The translations under genes were made by a program, and so were the position numbers. Below are positions 6,033-7,499 of a stretch of 7,499 bases of DNA, one piece after another (position 1 is the first letter of the stretch; every line of letters begins with the position of its first letter). This stretch comes from Bacteroidota bacterium (GTDB lineage: Bacteria; Bacteroidota; Bacteroidia; Chitinophagales; Chitinophagaceae), in assembly GCA_029778965.1 (NCBI GenBank), contig JAKPBL010000646.1, forward strand, positions 1 through 7,499, written 5' to 3'. A model generated the notes under the pieces. It saw only the letters and a program-made list of their open reading frames with translations, was not told the DNA's origin and did no database searches.

Positions 6033-7499
6033 TTTTGAGGATGAATTGATCGAATGCAACTGTTTGGTTTCCGTCTACCCGTAACCCGAAGCCATTCCCG
6101 AAGCTGCCCTGGTAATCGAGGGTTTCCACTTTCTCATCATTAATGAAAAAGGAAAGATGCGTTCCTTTTTTCACCACCGACAAAAGATTGGAGGCCGTTC
6201 CCGGGTGAATGCTGTAGGTGCGGGTCCAGTCAACCAGCGTTTTGACATTGTCGCGTTCCTTTGCTTCGATCTTATAATAGCCGTCGTCGGAGACATAGAA
6301 TACAAAATAAGTCTCGCGGTTCGGGTCGGCCAGGTAATTAAGTCCGAAGCCATCGGGAGCGGATCCTGAAAGCCGGCTGGCGCTGACGCTCAGCGACCAG
6401 TCTTTATCCGGATCGATGTCGAAATAGCGGGTAGATTGGTAGGTATAGTTGCTATCATATCCTCTGATTAGGTATTTACCATTTTCAAATGAAAATTCTT
6501 TTTGCTCGTCTTTGCCCTTGTTCCACTGCGTGGAAGCGGGATCGTTGAAGTCGTCGAAAAAAAACTGGTCTTTTACAGGATGGACAGGGTACGCCGTCTG
6601 CCGAACGTTCACAGGGTTGGCGGCAGGTATGGACTTGCGGTGAGCGGCAGACGAATCTCCGCCGCTGAGATACCGTTTTGTACGATTGAATGTATGGAGG
6701 TAGCTGCTTCCCACCAGGTACAGGCCCATGCCCAGGGTAGTCAGCAACACCAGCACAAACACCGGAAAGAAAAGGGACTTTGTGCGCGACGGCAGCAGCA
6801 ATTGCACCGTTTTACCGACGGCCGATACCGATGGCACGATGGTTTCGTATCCATAGCGGTTTCGCTTTGGCAGGGTGGCCTGTTCGGGTGTGGCTGTTTT
6901 GCCTGCCGCAGCCGGCGCGGGCAGCGTTTTTTTGGCAAGGTTGGCGACGGGCGCCGCAACCGGGTTGCTTTCCAACTCGCGGTAAGCGGCCTGTATGAGC
7001 ACCCGCAATTGTTGCGGATCGGTCAGCCGGTCGGCCGCAGGTTTGGCCAGCAGGCCCAATACGATCTTCTTCAGGCTGGCAGGGAAGTCATCACCCGGCA
7101 ATACAAAAAGATCCGCCGGCTGGCTGATCACCTGGTTGATGTGCAGCAGCAGGTTTCCTTCTTCATATTCAAAGGGTACGCGACCTGTAATGCATTCGAA
7201 CAATACCACGCCCAGCGAATAGTAGTCGGTGGCATAACCCACTGCCCGTGAATCGGTGAACTGTTCGGGTGAAGCATATTCAAAAGTTAGCATCGACGAG
7301 CCGGTAACAGTGCTCGATTGTTCGCGCAATTTGGCAATGCCGAAATCTGTAAGCAGGTATTCGATCGAGCCATCGGGCAAAAGCCGGTACATAATGTTTT
7401 CCGGCTTGATGTCCCGGTGTACCACCGACCTGGCATGAATGGCTTCGAGCGCGCTTACCAGTTGCGCCGCCAGCGCCAGCACCTCCGGAATGGTAAGGA
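6022..7499 (-). CDS. Transmembrane Ser/Thr protein kinase with an extracytoplasmic concanavalin/LamG-like domain (N-lobe beyond the right edge)
   Basis: The frame is open to the right edge, so the glycine loop and catalytic Lys lie outside the window; the GTG at 7482 is internal, not a start. Counting from 7482, the C-lobe shows the catalytic loop HRDIKPEN (22-29), the DFG motif (TDFGIAK, 45-51), the APE equivalent SPEQF (71-75), DYYSLGVVLFECITG (86-100) and a late Arg in ADRL (150-153). It is an RD kinase; Thr58 and Thr60 in the activation segment are possible autophosphorylation sites. A Pro/Ala-rich juxtamembrane region (about 172-234) leads to one membrane segment (about 237-258). The outside part (about 305-486) begins FFFDDFNDP and is rich in aromatic strands, resembling concanavalin A-like/LamG or DUF1080-type sandwiches. 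Actinobacterial and Firmicute wall kinases usually carry PASTA repeats instead. It leads the visible cluster and probably phosphorylates the wall synthesis machinery or its regulators; the ligand is unknown. Confidence 0.9.
   Translation of the reverse strand, partial: LTIPEVLALAAQLVSALEAIHARSVVHRDIKPENIMYRLLPDGSIEYLLTDFGIAKLREQSSTVTGSSMLTFEYASPEQFTDSRAVGYATDYYSLGVVLFECITGRVPFEYEEGNLLLHINQVISQPADLFVLPGDDFPASLKKIVLGLLAKPAADRLTDPQQLRVLIQAAYRELESNPVAAPVANLAKKTLPAPAAAGKTATPEQATLPKRNRYGYETIVPSVSAVGKTVQLLLPSRTKSLFFPVFVLVLLTTLGMGLYLVGSSYLHTFNRTKRYLSGGDSSAAHRKSIPAANPVNVRQTAYPVHPVKDQFFFDDFNDPASTQWNKGKDEQKEFSFENGKYLIRGYDSNYTYQSTRYFDIDPDKDWSLSVSASRLSGSAPDGFGLNYLADPNRETYFVFYVSDDGYYKIEAKERDNVKTLVDWTRTYSIHPGTASNLLSVVKKGTHLSFFINDEKVETLDYQGSFGNGFGLRVDGNQTVAFDQFILKSAQ

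Noticed and set aside
6502..7251. 249-codon open frame on the plus strand opposite the kinase gene
   Set aside because: It is antisense to the kinase and its sensor domain, with low-complexity Gln/His/Arg-rich composition and no motif; a shadow frame.

Overview
The window looks like chromosomal DNA from a member of the Bacteroidota, most plausibly a Chitinophagaceae-type organism. Three things suggest this: the MacB/FtsX-type permease at the left edge has the typical Bacteroidota N-terminus (KTAWRNL, then one membrane segment and FDKFHKKGDRLYQVYN); one gene carries the phylum's TTG-N17-TAnnTTTG promoter; and the starts lack Shine-Dalgarno sites. By eye the GC content is in the mid-50s. No RNA genes, CRISPR arrays, insertion sequences or phage genes were seen.

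Layout. 1-326 (minus) is the 5' end of an FtsX-like ABC permease gene that leaves the window on the left. 327-484 is a divergent intergenic region with a Bacteroidota promoter and a 10-bp inverted repeat. 485-1216 (plus) encodes a PPP-type metallophosphoesterase. Four bases later begins the 3' end of a minus-strand cluster that fills the rest of the window. In transcription order it holds a transmembrane Ser/Thr protein kinase (7499-6022, N-lobe beyond the right edge); a single-pass membrane protein (6032 or 6059 to 5535); a 1157-codon SEDS glycosyltransferase fused to a class B penicillin-binding protein (5489-2016); and an FHA-domain protein (2009-1221). Genes overlap or are a few bases apart, so they probably form one operon.

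How they may work together. Kinase, phosphothreonine-reading FHA protein, RodA/FtsW-type polymerase, class B transpeptidase and a nearby phosphatase are the same functional parts as the actinobacterial pknB-pbpA-rodA-pstP-fha cluster. Here polymerase and transpeptidase are one polypeptide, the kinase sensor is a concanavalin/LamG-like beta-sandwich rather than PASTA repeats, and the phosphatase is PPP-type and convergent. A phospho-controlled peptidoglycan synthesis module is a reasonable inference, not a demonstrated fact.

The strangest point is at 5535-5537. The single-pass membrane protein and the SEDS-PBP gene are in the same reading frame and are separated only by one TGA, beside a TCGATCGATC tandem repeat. 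Topology argues that they were, or still are in relatives, one protein of about 1346 residues.
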